From contig NC_083568.1 of the NCBI RefSeq assembly GCF_019925205.1, positions 2,718,237 to 2,782,236 on the forward strand: a DNA stretch of 64,000 nucleotides, written 5' to 3'. The translations under genes were made by a program, and so were the position numbers. The notes beneath the pieces are model-generated. The model made no database searches. It saw only the letters and a list, made by a program, of their open reading frames with translations, and was not told where the DNA came from. Numbering within the stretch: position 1 is the first letter of the stretch; each line of letters starts with the position of its first letter. Shown piece by piece: positions 61,210 through 64,000 of this stretch. Source of the DNA: Metopolophium dirhodum. Lineage: Eukaryota > Arthropoda > Insecta > Hemiptera > Aphididae.

Positions 61210-61744
61210 CGATGGCTTAATTCAAAAATGTTGTAGGTATGTAAAAAATAATGGATTTTACAGTAGAGCCAATTCAATTTTTTTTGTATGTATCACTGAA
61301 GAGATTATGCAATAATTAAACCAAATTGAATAGTTGTGATGCACTGCTTATTTACCCTATCACTAGTATATAAGAACTATTTATGAGTAGAAGAAATTTT
61401 AAAGATAAATAAATTACAACTGTCCTTAACAGAATTATTTAACACACACCCAATATGGCGGGAAAAATTTCGTAGACGGTAGAAATGTTGTAAGTGCTCA
61501 CTTAACACATTATTGCAAAACTGTTATTAGTACACAATTATAGGACTTAACACATTTTAGAAATAACAATATTTATTTATAGTACTTATCACATAATAGT
61601 CCGCTATCTATTGACTTAAATATGTACAATATCACTTACCACATATTTGCAAGCATACAATATTATTACTATTCTTATACTATTATGCACTTGACTCATT
61701 TTCGTCAAAAAATGTACTTACAACATTTTTGAATTAAGCCATCG
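61210..61744. mobile_element. TIR element (MITE), 535 bp
   Basis: The left end reads CGATGGCTTAATTCAAAAAT and the right end is its inverse, ATTTTTGAATTAAGCCATCG, with the arms extending to about 29 bp (TGTTGTA.GT against AC.TACAACA, a 3-bp gap on the right). ATAC flanks both ends (61206-61209 and 61745-61748), a possible 4-bp target-site duplication. The interior has degenerate ACTTAACACATT / ACTTATCACATA / ACTTACCACATA repeats and no long ORF. The superfamily is not assigned. Confidence 0.85.
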
Positions 61745-61748
61745 ATAC

Positions 61749-64000
61749 GTCGTATGAAAATTATAACGTAAGATTAGAAGTCTTAATTTTTTCAGAAGGA
61801 ACTCAATTATTGTTATTGCTATGCTTAAACTTTTTTTTTTAAATTAAAAATTCAAAACTTTATTTACAATACTTAATGATAGGGGTAGGGTTTATATAGT
61901 TTTATACTGAATTTATAATTTAATTTAAACTATCACAGTTTCAACGGGCAAGCTCTTTTGTCGGTGGTTTTTATTTACATAATCCCAGAATATCGACAAA
62001 TTTTTGTTTTATCCTTTACTTAATAATATATTCTGATCGTAAACATTACACCCTTTTCCAATGCAAGATACATACGTCATACGTACACTTCCCCAACACG
62101 CGATAAGCGATAGACACTAATACATATATTATATATATAAAAAAAAACGCTTTGATTTCGCAAAAATCGAAACTGGTAGAATGGGACAACGTTTATTACT
62201 ATTAAAGCCGGACGGTTTCGCCCTATAAATTAGGATTTACAAGTGAACTCCGTTTATTGTCGTGGCGTGAAAAAAACAACATCTGGTCGATGGCCGAATG
62301 ATTTATATCGGATGAAACTTGATTTTTTTTTTTAAATTTGAAAATGTGGTTGAAAAACATTTTGGTGTAGGGTCCGAAACAAGTGTTTGTCGTATCAGAC
62401 CACGTGCACCAGATTACTATGCATTATTACATTAATATAGGGGACTTGCATAGCCATACGATATAATACATAATTGTATTTGCAAATGAGTTATTATGTG
62501 GCATTAATATTCTGTATATTTTTTTGGCAGGTAATTTCTAAAATAATATTGTAAATTAAATATTAAAATATATTTTACATTTAATTCTGGTCTCTTTAAA
62601 AGTTATCTTTTAATGTTTATTTAGAGTTTAACTCCTGAGATTTGCACAATACGAACATTGATCATTATACTAACGCAGTGATTGATAAATAAATAGCAAA
62701 GGTTGCCCACCTTTATTAACTTAAAGTTAATTTAAGAAAACACATGATCGATAAGTTAGAAGTTAACACTTAACAAATCATACATTTAACTCGATAAGTT
62801 AAAAGTTAATGTGGAAAAAAATATTGACGTAGTATAAAAAAGTTAATCTAGTGTGTATGTCAGTATGTGGATCGCATAAAGAGTGACTGTATTTCCTAAA
62901 TTATGATGAACTATTTTATTGAATTTTTGTCGCAATGTACAGTGTATATACCTATTTTGATTTACATGATTATTAAATACCCAATGCCTATAGGCTACAC
63001 ATCTCAATTAATAATTTAACAAATATTAGTTTTTCTATATCAAATACCAATTTAAGGCCATATACTATTATGCTTATCTAATCCACTAAAATACATCTAT
63101 ATACAACATTATTTGATCAAGAAAAATAACCATCGAATTATTTAATTTTAATTTTAATTTTAATATTAATAATATAAATTAATAAAACATATAAAATCAT
63201 GAAAACGAAAATATTCAAAAATTTTTTGAACTTAATGGATTATTTTTTAAATCATCTGAGAAAAGCTAAGTTATTTCAACTGTCAATTAAGCTAGTAAAA
63301 ATTATAAGTCAAATTCGTTACGTTACTACGTTTGATAAATAGTATTATAATTTATAAGTCATGCTTTTGTTTTGGTTATAACATATTTTTTAAATATCTC
63401 ATATAATTATTATATGCACCTAACACTAAAAATAATAAGTGCAATTAGCTGTTTCCGCCAATATTACCTGTTGTGATCAAACAACAAAGGTCCCATAAAA
63501 TCTTAAATCTTCATAGTTCACGCACATATATATACAATATACATAATACATATTTTGTACATAAATAACGAACATTTTTTGATATGAGATATTCGTTTTT
63601 GCAATTTAAAACATGCAACAATATTTCAAGATAAGACAGTATGATTTAAAATTTAAATATATCTTAAAAATAATAATAATTGTTCTCTTTTTAAATACAA
63701 CATATACCTACATATCTAAATAATAATACTGGTTATTTATTACACATACTTAGATGCAAGTACATGAAAATGCGAAATGTCCTCTAAAAATACGAAATAT
63801 AAGTGTAACAGTTTTACTAATGCAGGAATGCTAGCAGAAATGGGAATGAAACCTTTTTTAAAATTATGTATTGTTGGAAACAAGCGACGAGGGTTATGGC
63901 AATTTAAAATTTTTGGTGGAAACAAAGAAACAGTACATGCTCATTAGTTCGCCAATGTCATATAGTTTAATATTTATGCTCTATGGTTGTTCATTATGGT
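61749..64000. other. AT-rich non-coding to the window edge
   Basis: AT filler. At about 62690-62830 AAGTTAA/TTAACTT words recur eight or so times (GGTTGCCCACCTTT at its left edge resembles a DNA-transposon end), suggesting an unresolved mobile-element fragment. A minus ORF 63740-63925 (61 codons) is incidental. No exon is supported. Confidence 0.5.

Overview
This is an AT-rich eukaryotic window, roughly two thirds A+T by eye. Its texture is that of an aphid genome: endless ATAATATTAT and TAGGTACCTA strings, many MITEs, trinucleotide microsatellites, short GC-rich islands and almost no long ORFs. The assignment to an aphid (an Acyrthosiphon pisum-like hemipteran) is inference from style, not from a recognised orthologue. 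I see no prokaryotic gene organisation, rRNA, convincing tRNA or CRISPR array.

Coding content is minimal. The one coding segment I can defend is a first coding exon on the minus strand at 7621-7721. It encodes 33 codons with a Myb/SANT-like look and runs straight into a good splice donor. It sits in the most GC- and CpG-rich part of the window (about 6.9-8.9 kb), which I read as its promoter and 5' UTR. Its next exon is not visible and probably lies left of the window or behind a long intron. A second strong CpG-rich block (22.8-24.2 kb) ends in a plus-strand donor-like site, and a third group lies at 48.3-48.9 and 54.9-57.0 kb. These could be alternative promoters or untranslated first exons. 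The remaining island-like blocks (16.4-17.6, 20.4-21.3, 25.5-26.1, 27.3-28.1, 29.7-30.1, 34.4-35.1, 38.0-38.4, 43.2-43.6, 45.1-45.5, 47.4-47.5, 53.0-53.3 kb) look like conserved non-coding or regulatory segments separated by AT-rich filler. That pattern suits the intron or flank of a large regulatory gene.

The best-supported structures are mobile and repetitive. They are: a SINE with a 5S-like segment and a perfect 12-bp target-site duplication (24.6-24.9 kb); a 507-bp hAT-type MITE with an 8-bp TSD (18.4-18.9 kb); three pogo/Tigger-like MITEs with TA target sites (32.65, 41.9 and 43.9 kb, the last two being sister copies); a 535-bp TIR element (61.2-61.7 kb); and a nested double hairpin (52.1-52.4 kb). 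Five local direct duplications of different ages also occur, with copy offsets of about 328, 333, 582, 340 and 600-665 bp (3.0, 13.0, 33.2, 53.9 and 60.1 kb). I found no gene set that works together as a pathway and no clear new multi-gene system.
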